Positions 25,334 to 34,156 of a stretch of DNA of 64,000 nt are shown piece by piece. Position numbers and translations under genes: made by a program. Below the pieces are notes generated by a model. The model was not told the origin of the DNA and searched no databases. It saw only the letters and a list, made by a program, of their open reading frames with translations. The stretch is from Lentibacillus halodurans (GTDB lineage: Bacteria; Bacillota; Bacilli; Bacillales; Amphibacillaceae). The stretch covers positions 62,001 to 126,000 of the forward strand of contig NZ_FOJW01000012.1 of NCBI RefSeq assembly GCF_900112045.1. Direction: 5' to 3'. Within the stretch, counting starts at the first letter, position 1. Every line of letters starts with the position of its first letter.

Positions 25334-26074
25334 CTAAAACGCGAAAACCACTGCAATGCCTGCACCAATCGCAAAAGCAGTCAGCACGGATTCGACTCCT
25401 TTGGATACGCCTGCAACCAGGTGCCCGGCCATCAAATCGCGAACTGCATTTGTGATATGCAGACCTGGAACAAGCGGCATTACAGCTCCAATAATAATTT
25501 TATCCAAATGCATGCCAAAGTCAGTTGCTATAAAAAGCATCGACAGAAGCCCAATAAATAATGATGCGACAAAATGCGCGATAAAATTTATTTCAATCAA
25601 TCTTGCGGCACCGAGCATGACAGCATATCCAATTCCGCCAGCTAAAAATGCCGGTATGAAATCAGGCCAGTCCCCGCCAAACATAAACGAAAAACTCCCG
25701 CTGACAAAAGCTGCAGCCATAATTTGCACCCAATAAGGGAATGTCAATTGCTTTTTATCAACGTTATTTAATCGTGCCAGCGCCTGATTGATCGTAACGT
25801 TACCTGCCGTAATATCACGCGAAATGCTGTTAACTTCTGCGATTTTATGCAAGTCCGTTGATCGGTTTTCAATACGCGTGAAGTTTGTCACATCTGCAAA
25901 GTCAGCAGAAAAATTAATTCCGGTCGGCGTCGCATAGCTTTGTGCATTATCCAATCCGAATGCAGCAGCTATTCGGTTCATCGTATTTTCCACGCGATAA
26001 GTTTCTGCTCCGCTTTCCAGCATAATTTTCCCTGCCAGCATGCATACTTTAGCAATTAAGACATGATCCAGCAC
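25334..26074 (-). CDS. ThrE-type threonine/serine exporter, N-terminal-half subunit (DUF1212)
   Basis: Subunit of 246 residues. The cytosolic N-terminal region has the family hallmark ESGAETYRVENTMNRIAAAF and TPTGINFSAD. Membrane helices in the C-terminal half include the MPLVPGLHITNAVRDLMAGH motif. I chose the GTG at 26074, six bases after AAGGTGG, over the TTG at 26098. It forms the transporter with the following gene. By homology to Corynebacterium ThrE it would export threonine, serine or related amino acids using the proton gradient. Confidence 0.87.
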   Translation of the reverse strand: MLDHVLIAKVCMLAGKIMLESGAETYRVENTMNRIAAAFGLDNAQSYATPTGINFSADFADVTNFTRIENRSTDLHKIAEVNSISRDITAGNVTINQALARLNNVDKKQLTFPYWVQIMAAAFVSGSFSFMFGGDWPDFIPAFLAGGIGYAVMLGAARLIEINFIAHFVASLFIGLLSMLFIATDFGMHLDKIIIGAVMPLVPGLHITNAVRDLMAGHLVAGVSKGVESVLTAFAIGAGIAVVFAF

Positions 26075-26254
26075 GCCCGCACCACCTTTCTGTTTCAATT
26101 ATAAAGCCTCGAATTTGTTTTTGAAAGCTGTATTATTACTACGTGATACCTGTATTTAGTTCTTGTTGATGAATATGCCATCTCGCTATCCATCTTATAA
26201 CTACAGTCGTATCCAATTCGTCAAAAAGGGTGTACTAAAAAAAGTATTTGCCCC

Positions 26255-26283
26255 TTTACAAATATCCATAAACCAATTATGAT
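26255..26283 (+). promoter_or_regulatory. Sigma-A-type promoter of the ABC-2 exporter operon
   Basis: TTTACA, 17 bases, TATGAT, placed immediately upstream of a perfect operator-like palindrome. Confidence 0.6.
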
Positions 26284-26287
26284 TAAA

Positions 26288-26303
26288 GTGAGTAATCACT
26301 CAC
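26288..26303. promoter_or_regulatory. Operator palindrome GTGAGT-AATC-ACTCAC
   Basis: Perfect 6-base arms overlapping the start of transcription expected from the promoter at 26255-26283. TGAGT/ACTCA dyads are common TetR-family sites; the tetR-like gene at 28230 closes this gene group. Confidence 0.6.
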
Positions 26304-26332
26304 ATATATGATAAGATAAGGAGGGTGCTAGC

Positions 26333-27073
26333 ATGTCCAGCTTCATTACAATGGAAAGCATTCAGCACAGCTATAATAAAGAGGTTGTATTAAAGAACGT
26401 GAACCTTGCCATTCCGGAAGGTCAGCTCTTTGGTTTACTTGGTCCATCAGGTTCAGGCAAAACCACACTTGTCAAAATGATGATTGGACTTTTAACCCCG
26501 AGCAATGGCATTATCCACATCGAGAATGAACAAATGCCATCATTTCATCAAATGCAAAAGATCGGCTATATGGCGCAATCGGATGCGTTATACAATGAGC
26601 TGACAGCAAGAGAGAATTTGCTCTTTTTCGCAAGCCTGTACAAAATTCCAAAAAAACTGCGAAAACAACGTATCACTGAAGCAGCCAGCCTCGTCAATCT
26701 CACAGAACATCTTGATAAAACATTAGAAAAATTTTCAGGCGGTATGAAACGACGCATGTCATTGGCAATTGCCCTTTTGCATCACCCAAAAGTACTGATT
26801 CTGGATGAGCCAACAGTTGGGATTGATCCAGTTCTGCGAGCATCCATCTGGGAAGAATTGCGGAACAAACAAAAGCAGGGCACAACAATCATCGTCACAA
26901 CGCATGTCATGGATGAGGCAGAAAAGTGTGACAATCTCGCTCTGTTAAGAGATGGCTACGTTATCGCGCAGGGCAGTCCGGACGATTTAAAAGCAAAGAG
27001 TGAAACCCAGTCATTGGAACATGCATTTTTACACTTTGGAGGTGGCAGTCATGCGAATTCAAGCAATCATTAA
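26333..27073 (+). CDS. ABC transporter ATPase (drug/ABC-2 exporter type)
   Basis: Nucleotide-binding subunit of 246 residues: Walker A GPSGSGKTT near residue 38, signature FSGGMKRRMSLAIAL, Walker B VLILDEPTVGIDP, switch TTHVMDEAE. It belongs to the CcmA/DrrA-like exporters that pair with an ABC-2 permease. The start follows AAGGAGGGTGCTAGC. The next gene starts 23 bases before its stop. A TetR gene two positions downstream and a palindrome at the promoter suggest ligand-controlled export of a toxic compound. Confidence 0.92.
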   Translation: MSSFITMESIQHSYNKEVVLKNVNLAIPEGQLFGLLGPSGSGKTTLVKMMIGLLTPSNGIIHIENEQMPSFHQMQKIGYMAQSDALYNELTARENLLFFASLYKIPKKLRKQRITEAASLVNLTEHLDKTLEKFSGGMKRRMSLAIALLHHPKVLILDEPTVGIDPVLRASIWEELRNKQKQGTTIIVTTHVMDEAEKCDNLALLRDGYVIAQGSPDDLKAKSETQSLEHAFLHFGGGSHANSSNH

Positions 27074-28067
27074 ACGGATCATCCGGCAATTTTTACGGGA
27101 CAAACGCAGCATCGCACTCATGATGATCGCACCGCTTCTGGTCATGACCTTGTTATGGCTTGTCCTTGATATAGAGGACTACACTCCTGCAATAGCTGTC
27201 ACAGATATACCGGAACCAATGCAGGGAGCGCTTGAGGAGCAGGGTGCAACAATTCTGGAGGTTGATGCGCATCGTGCCGGCACCCTGCTTGAGAACGATG
27301 ATGCAGATGCCTATCTGTCGTTTGAAAATAATCAGCCAGAACTGACGATGGAAGGCAGCAAACCGACTGCAACATCCGCTGTCCAAAACGCTGTCAGCAG
27401 TGCGGTCAAGCAATTAAATCCAAACGCACCCGATCTGGATGTGTCGTTCCTGCATGGTTCATCCGATTTAAACTTATTTGATAATACGGGATCGGTCTTA
27501 ATCGGGTTTTTCGTATTCTTTTTCGTGTTTATCATCGGTGGTGTATCATTTCTCCGAGAGCGGACACAGGGGACACTTGAACGATTGCTGGCAACCCCGT
27601 TAAGGCGGTGGGAGATTGTGATCGGCTACCTGCTCGGATTTGGCATATTTATCATCATTCAGTCAATCATCATAGCTGCTTTTTCCATATATGTACTTGA
27701 TATTTACATGGCAGGATCATTCGTGTCAGTACTGTTGATGGCATTCCTGCTGGCAATGACGGCACTGAGTCTTGGAACACTGTTATCTGCCTATGCCAAA
27801 AATGAATTCCAAATGATTCAGTTTATCCCAATTATTATCGTGCCACAAGTATTTTTTTCGGGTGTTTTTCCAATAGAATCAGTCGAATGGATCAGTGCTA
27901 TCGGGCAAATCATGCCATTAACGTATGGTGCGGAAGCGTTAAAGGAAATCATGATACGCGGCGGGGGATTGGCTGAGGTTAGCGGCGATATCGGTGTATT
28001 GATTGGTTTTTCCGCAGCATTTATAATATTAAACATCATCGCACTCAAACGTCACCGGACATTATAA
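27051..28067 (+). CDS. ABC-2 type transporter permease
   Basis: Membrane partner of the preceding ATPase (338 residues). One N-terminal membrane helix (about residues 19-38), a large extracytoplasmic domain, then five helices at the C-terminus with the ABC-2 motif SFLRERTQGTLERLLATPLR and PQVFFSGVFPIESVEWISAI. ATG follows TTTGGAGGTGGCAGTC, inside the ATPase gene. Its TAA stop is the first part of the structured repeat that follows (28063-28216). Confidence 0.92.
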   Translation: MRIQAIIKRIIRQFLRDKRSIALMMIAPLLVMTLLWLVLDIEDYTPAIAVTDIPEPMQGALEEQGATILEVDAHRAGTLLENDDADAYLSFENNQPELTMEGSKPTATSAVQNAVSSAVKQLNPNAPDLDVSFLHGSSDLNLFDNTGSVLIGFFVFFFVFIIGGVSFLRERTQGTLERLLATPLRRWEIVIGYLLGFGIFIIIQSIIIAAFSIYVLDIYMAGSFVSVLLMAFLLAMTALSLGTLLSAYAKNEFQMIQFIPIIIVPQVFFSGVFPIESVEWISAIGQIMPLTYGAEALKEIMIRGGGLAEVSGDIGVLIGFSAAFIILNIIALKRHRTL

Positions 28068-28216
28068 AGTGAAACTTCATTCAGTGGTGCGTATTTCGCC
28101 ACTGAATGTTAGTTGAACAGAATCGGACCTTTACGGGCAGTTGTCCGCAGCTTTTGTTTCTTGGTTTTTCTGAAATTATGAACCGTGGACTTACTGCCCG
28201 TTAAGGTGGATAAAAC
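28063..28216 (+). ncRNA. Structured repeat element, copy 1 (candidate RNA)
   Basis: Begins TATAAAGTGAAACTTCATT and ends GGATAAAA. Helix 1: CATTCAGTGG (28078-28087) with CCACTGAATG (28099-28108), ten perfect pairs. Single-stranded core GTTAGTTGAACAGAATCGGA. Helix 2: CCTTTACGGGCAGT (28128-28141) with ACTGCCCGTTAAGG (28193-28206), one mismatch, enclosing a further GTCC/GGAC stem. It lies between an ABC permease and a tetR-like gene. I cannot name the family. It could be a cis-acting leader, a small RNA or a mobile palindromic element. Confidence 0.7.
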
Positions 28217-28229
28217 CAGGAGGAAACTT

Positions 28230-28871
28230 ATGTCAGATATGATGGACACATTGCGTAACGAAGAAAATATGACACCAAAGCAAATTGAAATCCTGAAATC
28301 AGCCATTGAACTGATTTCGGAAAAAGGCTATTACAATACATCAACGAGTGAGATTGCTAAACGTGCAGGTGTTGCTGAGGGGACGATTTTCCGCCACTAC
28401 AGTACAAAAAAAGACTTGCTTGTGGCGATTGTCACACCTGTGATCACTAACATCTCAGCTCCATTATTCGCAACAAAATTTGTTGATCAGGTTTTCCATG
28501 AAGATTATAACAGCTTCGCGGACCTGCTTCATGCATTTATCAATAACCGTTTTGAGTTTGCACAGGCTAATGTACCATTAATCAAAATCCTTCTGCAGGA
28601 ACTGGCATTTCATCCGGAAATTCAGATGGCCTATAAACGTGTTTTCACTGAAAAAGTCTATCCGGCCTTTAATCAGGCACTTGATTTTTACAAGCAGAAA
28701 GGGGATCTGCAGAACTTGCCGAATGATACGATCATTCGTATAGTGGTACCGACTATATTAGGATTTATGATGACACGTTTCATCCTGCAGCCGGATAAAG
28801 AGTGGGATGACGAAGCTGAGATTAGGCAAATGATTGGGGTTATAATGGGGGGGATAGGTGCCGGATCATAG
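28230..28871 (+). CDS. TetR/AcrR family transcriptional regulator
   Basis: 213-residue regulator with a complete N-terminal helix-turn-helix: QIEILKSAIELISEKGYYNT, then SEIAKRAGVAEGTIFRHYST. ATG follows CCAGGAGGAAACTT. It lies downstream of an ABC-2 exporter pair and probably represses it through the palindrome at 26288-26303. The structured repeat copy 1 forms its 5' leader, ending 13 bases before the start. Confidence 0.88.
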   Translation: MSDMMDTLRNEENMTPKQIEILKSAIELISEKGYYNTSTSEIAKRAGVAEGTIFRHYSTKKDLLVAIVTPVITNISAPLFATKFVDQVFHEDYNSFADLLHAFINNRFEFAQANVPLIKILLQELAFHPEIQMAYKRVFTEKVYPAFNQALDFYKQKGDLQNLPNDTIIRIVVPTILGFMMTRFILQPDKEWDDEAEIRQMIGVIMGGIGAGS

Positions 28872-28944
28872 GTGCCTGCACCACCCGATTATCTTTTAGA
28901 GTTGTAAATGATTACGGAAGACAGCCAAAAACAGGAATCCAATT

Positions 28945-28978
28945 AAAAAGCGCATCACACGAAAGGTGCTGCGCTTTT
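28945..28978. terminator. Bidirectional terminator between convergent genes
   Basis: AAAAAGCGCA and TGCGCTTTT arms with inner CAC/GTG pairing, between the tetR-like gene (plus) and the c-subunit-like gene (minus). Confidence 0.8.
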
Positions 28979-28981
28979 CCC

Positions 28982-29383
28982 TTATGGTACCATTGAAAAC
29001 AGACCAATAAGTGAAACTAAGGGTATGACTATGACTAACGGAATGGCAATCATTGCAAATTTGTTTATCGCCTTCTTTGATTCTGACTCAACGTCTATTC
29101 TTTTCTGCAGGTCCATGAAAAAAACCGAAACAGCCATCAACAGTAAAATAATAATACTTGGTGCATATAGTTCCTCAATGCTATTCACCTTGGTTGCATC
29201 CATCAGGCCATAAACGATAAGGATTAGCGGAATCATTTCACTGATGGCCAGTCCGATGAAAAAATTTGTTTGTACCTTGTTAAGTTGTTCCGGATTTTCA
29301 CGTATTTTTTCGAGGTTCATCTTAAAAATGACCACAATTGGGATGACTGCAAGCAATGCCGCAGCCACAAAAATGTATGCCAT
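28982..29383 (-). CDS. Small membrane protein resembling an ATP-synthase c-subunit hairpin
   Basis: 133 residues with about four membrane segments. The first half reads like an F-type c subunit: a hydrophobic helix (MAYIFVAAALLAVIPIVVIF), a polar loop with NPEQLNK, then a helix NFFIGLAISEMIPLILIVYG containing a glutamate followed by proline, the place of the proton-binding carboxylate. The second half has two more helices and a charged linker (LQKRIDVESESKKAI). ATG follows GGGGAGACATTTT. It stands alone, far from atp genes. Function unknown; the resemblance is by eye. Confidence 0.6.
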   Translation of the reverse strand: MAYIFVAAALLAVIPIVVIFKMNLEKIRENPEQLNKVQTNFFIGLAISEMIPLILIVYGLMDATKVNSIEELYAPSIIILLLMAVSVFFMDLQKRIDVESESKKAINKFAMIAIPLVIVIPLVSLIGLFSMVP

Positions 29384-29457
29384 AAAATGTCTCCCCACCC
29401 CCCCTTTGCTAATCAATCGCTTATAGTTTACTATAATGCCGTGAATGGCTCAAATGT

Positions 29458-30153
29458 CTACATCATCTCCGCCCAATCTGGTGGGCTAATTTCACACAAT
29501 ATCTTCCGTTCCTCTTCACGTTTGTCCAGGTACGAGCTCATTGATTGCAAATCATCAATATAGGCTGGATGGGTCATCACCTCGACTGACGCAGCATTCA
29601 AACCTTTTAATTTATCAAAAATATTGGCATTTACACCTTTACCATAAAACCCCGACCAGAGGGATTCAGTCAGCAGAATGTCAGGGAATTCTTTCAGTGA
29701 CTCCATATAACGGACTGGAACGTTGTAGTCTCGAGCCAACTTAACCACGATTTCCTTCAGCGGTTCCCAACCATGAATATGATGATGACTGTCAAGATGA
29801 TGCAATGTCAGTCCTGTCTCCAGAAATGCTTCAATTTGTGCCCGCCACTCTTTTTCCACTTCCTCCACATGCGGTGGCTCCATTTCCCTAAATGTATTTT
29901 TATAGCGAAAATAGCCGTCCTGATCGACAAGGCCGGGTACATGGCTACAAATAGGTCTTCCTGAAGTTAGAACGAGATGAACGCCTAATCGCAGGGGAGG
30001 GTTTTTCAGTGCCTGATTTACGGCATAGTTCACCGCATGGCCATTCATTATCATGGTAGCTGCCCCGACAACACCGTTTCTATGTACTTCTATAATGCCG
30101 TCTGTAACCCCTTTGGTCAGACCAAAATCATCTGCGTTAAACAATACCTTCAT
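29458..30153 (-). CDS. chbG: ChbG/HpnK family carbohydrate deacetylase (YdjC-like)
   Basis: Metal-dependent deacetylase of 231 residues that in E. coli removes an acetyl group from phosphorylated chitobiose so that the GH4 hydrolase can act. Visible are the N-terminal NADDFGLTKGVTDGI with metal-ligand aspartate, RLGVHLVLTSGRPI, the HHLDSHHHIHGWEP motif and the late VEVMTHPAYIDD. It is followed upstream on the same strand by the GntR-type regulator gene (22 bases apart), divergent from the GH4-PTS operon. Gene content equals the E. coli chb set, supporting a chitobiose role. Confidence 0.88.
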   Translation of the reverse strand: MKVLFNADDFGLTKGVTDGIIEVHRNGVVGAATMIMNGHAVNYAVNQALKNPPLRLGVHLVLTSGRPICSHVPGLVDQDGYFRYKNTFREMEPPHVEEVEKEWRAQIEAFLETGLTLHHLDSHHHIHGWEPLKEIVVKLARDYNVPVRYMESLKEFPDILLTESLWSGFYGKGVNANIFDKLKGLNAASVEVMTHPAYIDDLQSMSSYLDKREEERKILCEISPPDWAEMM

Positions 30154-30175
30154 GCTAATCCCCCGCTATCAAAAA

Positions 30176-30907
30176 TTAATGGTCGTCCAAAGAATAATTC
30201 CGCTCAATCATAAAATTTGTTTTATCACCCCGAAAATAGGAGCGTGAAAATTCAACTTTATTTCCATTTTCGTCTTCCGCAACCGTTTCAATATAAAAAC
30301 ACGGCAGACCTGGTTCACACTGTAAGAGGGTTGATACGTTTTCATCTGCCAATGTTATTTCCACATGCTCCGTTGTTTTAGCGATGTGTACGCCGAATTC
30401 TTCCTTTAACGCCGCGTATAACGATGTTTCAGCGTGCAGTTGGGTGATTCCGGGTGCAACACCCCAGGGAATATATGAAATTTCATATTGTGTCGGTTCA
30501 TCGTTTGCATGACGTGTTCGTTCCACGCGTTGAATCGGATCATTTTCCGCGACGTTAAGAGATTGCTCAAGCCTCTCTGATGCGGGTACAACCTGAATAC
30601 TGATTAACGCAATTTTAGCTTTTTTACCCTGGACAGCGACCTGATCACTGTAGCGTTTCATAGTGTGCGACAGTGTCTGACTTACTTTTTTGTCTGCAAT
30701 ATATGTACCCTTTCCCTGTTTCCGAACTAAATACCCTTCAAGTGTAAGCTGGTTTAATGCTGATCTGACCGTTGTTCTGCTGACATTAAAATCCTTGCAG
30801 AGTTCAAGCTCAGTAGGGATTCTTTCACCTTTTTTATAGCTGCCCGATTTAATTCGATTAAGTAATTCATCTTTGATATACGCATGCAATGATTGGTTTT
30901 TTTCCAT
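30176..30907 (-). CDS. GntR/HutC family regulator with UTRA domain
   Basis: 243 residues. N-terminal winged helix (GSYKKGERIPTELELCKDFN then VSRTTVRSALNQLTLEGYLV and KQGKGTYIA), followed by the UTRA sugar-phosphate-binding domain (about residues 95-235). It likely represses the divergent GH4-PTS operon and its own operon through sites in the 230-base gap, where TGTATAGACA and TGTATGATACA dyads resemble known NagR/TreR-type sites. The inducer is probably the phosphorylated disaccharide. Confidence 0.9.
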   Translation of the reverse strand: MEKNQSLHAYIKDELLNRIKSGSYKKGERIPTELELCKDFNVSRTTVRSALNQLTLEGYLVRKQGKGTYIADKKVSQTLSHTMKRYSDQVAVQGKKAKIALISIQVVPASERLEQSLNVAENDPIQRVERTRHANDEPTQYEISYIPWGVAPGITQLHAETSLYAALKEEFGVHIAKTTEHVEITLADENVSTLLQCEPGLPCFYIETVAEDENGNKVEFSRSYFRGDKTNFMIERNYSLDDH

Positions 30908-30999
30908 AATGTACTCCCTTTAATGGTCTTTATATATAAAGTTTACAAAAGAATACAACTGAATACAATGTTTTCTATATTGTAGTAACAAATATAAAT

Positions 31000-31031
31000 A
31001 TGTATAGACATTTATATAATTGTATGATACA
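31000..31031. promoter_or_regulatory. Candidate GntR-type operators in the chb-like divergent region
   Basis: ATGTATAGACAT (31000-31011) and TGTATGATACA (31021-31031) are imperfect and perfect palindromes separated by about 20 bases centre to centre. GTATAGACA is the core of NagR/YvoA operators in Bacillus. Confidence 0.5.
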
Positions 31032-31103
31032 TTTTTAGTGATCATTAAACAACCAACTAGGAAAAATCGCTTAACAGGGTCAAACATCTTTTTTGGCCGG
31101 ATA

Positions 31104-31117
31104 TAAAAGCGATTACA
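31104..31117 (+). promoter_or_regulatory. Candidate cre site (carbon catabolite repression)
   Basis: TAAAAGCGATTACA differs from the CcpA consensus TGWAANCGNTNWCA at one position and lies just upstream of the GH4 gene start. Confidence 0.55.
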
Positions 31118-31140
31118 AAAACAAAAGGAGTCTGACGGAT

Positions 31141-32451
31141 ATGGCATTGAAATTGGTAGTGATTGGCGGGGGATCCAGCTACACACCAGAGATTATTGAA
31201 GGTATGATCAAACGCTATGACAGCTTCCCGGTAAGTGAAATTGTACTAGTTGATATTGAGGCAGGCAAAGGAAAGCTTGAAGTTATCGGGAATCTTGCGT
31301 TACGGATGGTTGAAAAATCCGGAAAACCTATTAAACTATCATGGACACTCGACCGGGAAAAAGCACTCGAAAATGCGGACTTTGTGTCGACACAAATACG
31401 TGTTGGTGGGTTGGATGCACGTGCTAAAGATGAGCGTATTCCATTAAGCCATGGATTTATCGGGCAGGAAACAAATGGTGCAGGCGGAATCATGAAAGCT
31501 TTCCGTACCATTCCGGTTTTAATGGAGCTGGCTGAGGACGTTCATCGTATTTGTCCAAATGCCTGGATCATTAACTTCACGAATCCCGCGGGCATTGTTA
31601 CAGAAGCATTATTAAAACACTCATTTCACCAAAAAGTGATCGGGGTTTGCAATATTCCGTTTAATATGCGGCATTCAACTGCGGAAATATTAAACGTCTC
31701 ACCTGAAGACGTAAGAATCGAATTTGTCGGCATGAATCATTTTGTATTCGGAAAAAAAGTGTATGTTCAAGGTATCGACCGCACAAACGAAGTTTTGGAA
31801 AAATTGCAGGGAGATAAACTTAATTATTCTCCGGCAAATATTGTAAACCTTGGTTGGTCTAAAACGTTTATTGAATCTACCGGGCTATTACCAAATCCAT
31901 ACCATCAATATTATTTTCAAACGAGGGATGTCCTGAAAAAGGATATACAATCGTTCCATGAACACGGAACGCGGGCCGAAAAAGTGATGGAACTGGAAAA
32001 ATCTCTGTTTGAAATTTACAGTAACCAGCAACTGCAAGATAAGCCAAAAGAACTGGAAGAGCGGGGGGGTGCATTTTACAGTGATGTAGCGTGCAGTTTG
32101 ATGGATTCGATTTATAACAACAGGGAAGATGTGCAGACGGTAAACACCACCAATAATGGGGCAATTCCTGATTTGCCGGACGACGCAGTTATTGAAGTCA
32201 ATAGTGTGATTACCAGCCATGGACCTGAGCCGATCACAGAGGGAGCACTTCCGGCAAGTGTCAAAGGCATTGTGTATCAAATGAAGGCGTTTGAGGAACT
32301 TGTCATTCTAGCCGCCATAACCGGTGATTATAACGATGCATATAAAGCATTTGTGATGAATCCGTTAATGGGAGATGAAAAGCAAAGTAAAATTGTGCTT
32401 GACGAACTTTTAACAGCACATCAATCGTATTTGCCACAGTTTCATTTTTAG
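31141..32451 (+). CDS. 6-phospho-beta-glucosidase / diacetylchitobiose-6-phosphate hydrolase (GH4)
   Basis: NAD- and Mn-dependent glycosidase of family GH4 (436 residues) that hydrolyses the phosphorylated disaccharide delivered by the PTS. Signatures: N-terminal VIGGGSSYTPEIIEGMI (NAD binding), IGQETNGAGGIMKAFR, VCNIPFNMRH with the metal-binding cysteine and FVGMNHFVFG. ATG follows AAAAGGAGTCTGACGGAT. First gene of an operon with EIIC, EIIA and EIIB. The neighbouring ChbG gene favours chitobiose; cellobiose (LicH/CelF) is the alternative. Confidence 0.9.
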   Translation: MALKLVVIGGGSSYTPEIIEGMIKRYDSFPVSEIVLVDIEAGKGKLEVIGNLALRMVEKSGKPIKLSWTLDREKALENADFVSTQIRVGGLDARAKDERIPLSHGFIGQETNGAGGIMKAFRTIPVLMELAEDVHRICPNAWIINFTNPAGIVTEALLKHSFHQKVIGVCNIPFNMRHSTAEILNVSPEDVRIEFVGMNHFVFGKKVYVQGIDRTNEVLEKLQGDKLNYSPANIVNLGWSKTFIESTGLLPNPYHQYYFQTRDVLKKDIQSFHEHGTRAEKVMELEKSLFEIYSNQQLQDKPKELEERGGAFYSDVACSLMDSIYNNREDVQTVNTTNNGAIPDLPDDAVIEVNSVITSHGPEPITEGALPASVKGIVYQMKAFEELVILAAITGDYNDAYKAFVMNPLMGDEKQSKIVLDELLTAHQSYLPQFHF

Positions 32452-32524
32452 GGGATATCGGATCGTCAAGTATGAAATTCAGTCGGTGGAATGATGATGA
32501 CCATTTAAACAAGGGGGAATTGGA

Positions 32525-33811
32525 ATGAATAGCAAGTTTATGCAAAAGTTTATTGAAATTGCCGGTCGTATCGGGTCACAGCGTCATCTTATAGCGGTTC
32601 GTGACGGATTTATAGCCATTATGCCGTTAATTATCATTGGATCATTGGCTATCCTAATTAACAATTTTCCACCACTTGGTGGTTTTGAGTTTGTTGGATG
32701 GATGAACGGTATATTTGGTGACGGAAATTGGCAGTCAGTCGGGGGAAGTATCTGGAATGGAACGTTTGCCGTATTGGGACTATTAGTATCTTTCTCAATT
32801 GCGTATAATTTAGCTAAATTATACGAAGCGGATGGTTTGTCTGCAGGTCTTATTTCCGCAGCATCATACATTATGCTCGTACCATGGACAGACGACGGAG
32901 GATTAAGTACGACATGGCTTGGGGCACAAGGGCTGTTTGTCGGAATTATCGTCGCTTTAATCGTAACTGAACTGTTCCGCTTGCTTGTCCAGTCGAAATG
33001 GACCATTAAAATGCCTGAAGGAGTTCCTGAAGGGGTCGTCAAGTCATTTCAGGCATTGATCCCAGCGTCGATTATTTTACTGGTTGTTGGATTGTTTCAG
33101 GCACTTATGACGGTTTTTGTGGAAACAAGTATCTTTGAAGTGATCTTTAACGCGATCCAGGAACCGCTCCAGGGATTGGGTAATACACTTCCGGCAGCTG
33201 TTATCATATCTTTCCTGAATCATTTGCTATGGTTTTTCGGGCTGCATGGAACGAACATTATCGGTTCGGTTATCGAGCCACTTTATTTACCGCTGATTGA
33301 AGAAAATCTTGAACTATTTCGGAATGGGATGTCAGCATTTGATGTACCAAATCTGGTAACAAAGCCATTTTTGGACTCATTTGTATTCATGGGCGGATCG
33401 GGAACGACGATTGCATTACTGATTGCAGTCTTTATCGTGTTACGCCGAGAACGTAAGCATCCTTACAATGAAGTGGCAAAGGTTGCTGCACCAGCCGGGC
33501 TGTTCAATATTAACGAACCAATTATCTTTGGACTGCCGATTGTATTGAACCCGGTCATGTTGATTCCATTCATTCTTGTACCAGTTACGCTGACGATTAT
33601 ATCCTATGCAGCACTCGCAACAGGCATTGTTCCGAAAACAGTAGCGATCGTACCATGGACTACACCGCCCATTTTAAGCGGATATTTGGTAACAGGCGGA
33701 AACTGGCAGGGAGTTGCCTTGCAAGTTGTCAACTTAACAGTAGCGACCCTCATGTATATTCCGTTTATTCAAGCAGGAGCAAGGGCACTTAAGCAGAAAA
33801 TGGAGGGATGA
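32525..33811 (+). CDS. PTS system EIIC component, lactose/cellobiose/chitobiose family
   Basis: Membrane channel component of 428 residues with about ten helices. It transports and presents the disaccharide for phosphorylation. The family start (KFMQKFIEIAGRIGSQRHLI, AVRDGFIAIMPLIIIGSLAI) and the conserved FLNHLLWFFGLHGTNIIGSV and AGLFNINEPIIFGLPIVLNP motifs are present. ATG follows AAGGGGGAATTGGA. It is followed after three bases by EIIA, which overlaps EIIB. Confidence 0.93.
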   Translation: MNSKFMQKFIEIAGRIGSQRHLIAVRDGFIAIMPLIIIGSLAILINNFPPLGGFEFVGWMNGIFGDGNWQSVGGSIWNGTFAVLGLLVSFSIAYNLAKLYEADGLSAGLISAASYIMLVPWTDDGGLSTTWLGAQGLFVGIIVALIVTELFRLLVQSKWTIKMPEGVPEGVVKSFQALIPASIILLVVGLFQALMTVFVETSIFEVIFNAIQEPLQGLGNTLPAAVIISFLNHLLWFFGLHGTNIIGSVIEPLYLPLIEENLELFRNGMSAFDVPNLVTKPFLDSFVFMGGSGTTIALLIAVFIVLRRERKHPYNEVAKVAAPAGLFNINEPIIFGLPIVLNPVMLIPFILVPVTLTIISYAALATGIVPKTVAIVPWTTPPILSGYLVTGGNWQGVALQVVNLTVATLMYIPFIQAGARALKQKMEG

Positions 33812-33814
33812 ATC

Positions 33815-34156
33815 ATGAACGAAATAACAGAAAATATGCAAATGTTATCATTTAATATTATTCTGCATGCCGGAAATGCCAGATCCAATGCTATGGAAGC
33901 GATCAAATTGGCAAAAGAATTTAAATTTGATGAAGCACGCAATAAAATAAGTGAGGCAGATAATGAATTTACCGAAGCACATCATATTCAGACTGAACTG
34001 TTGCAGGATGAAGCAGAAGGGAAGCAGCATGAGGTCAATGTGATTCTGGTGCACGCACAGGATCACTTGATGACAGCGATGACCGTAAAAGACTTGGCGA
34101 ACGAAATGATTGAGATATATGAACGAATCGAACGATTGGAGGATCACTCAAAATGA
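33815..34156 (+). CDS. PTS system EIIA component, lactose/cellobiose family
   Basis: Cytoplasmic 113-residue, all-helical phosphocarrier that forms a trimer. The phosphorylated histidine is expected in VILVHAQDHLMTAMTVKDLA. The N-terminal ILHAGNARSNAMEAIKLA and the EFTEAHHIQTELLQDEA segment are typical. The ribosome site GGAGGGATGAATC overlaps the end of EIIC. It passes phosphate from HPr to the EIIB encoded by the next gene. Confidence 0.92.
   Translation: MNEITENMQMLSFNIILHAGNARSNAMEAIKLAKEFKFDEARNKISEADNEFTEAHHIQTELLQDEAEGKQHEVNVILVHAQDHLMTAMTVKDLANEMIEIYERIERLEDHSK

Noticed and set aside
28063-28216. Structured repeat considered as an ordinary rho-independent terminator
   Set aside because: Helix 2 is not followed by a T-run (GGATAAAA follows), a conserved unpaired core is present, and the same layout recurs at two other loci.
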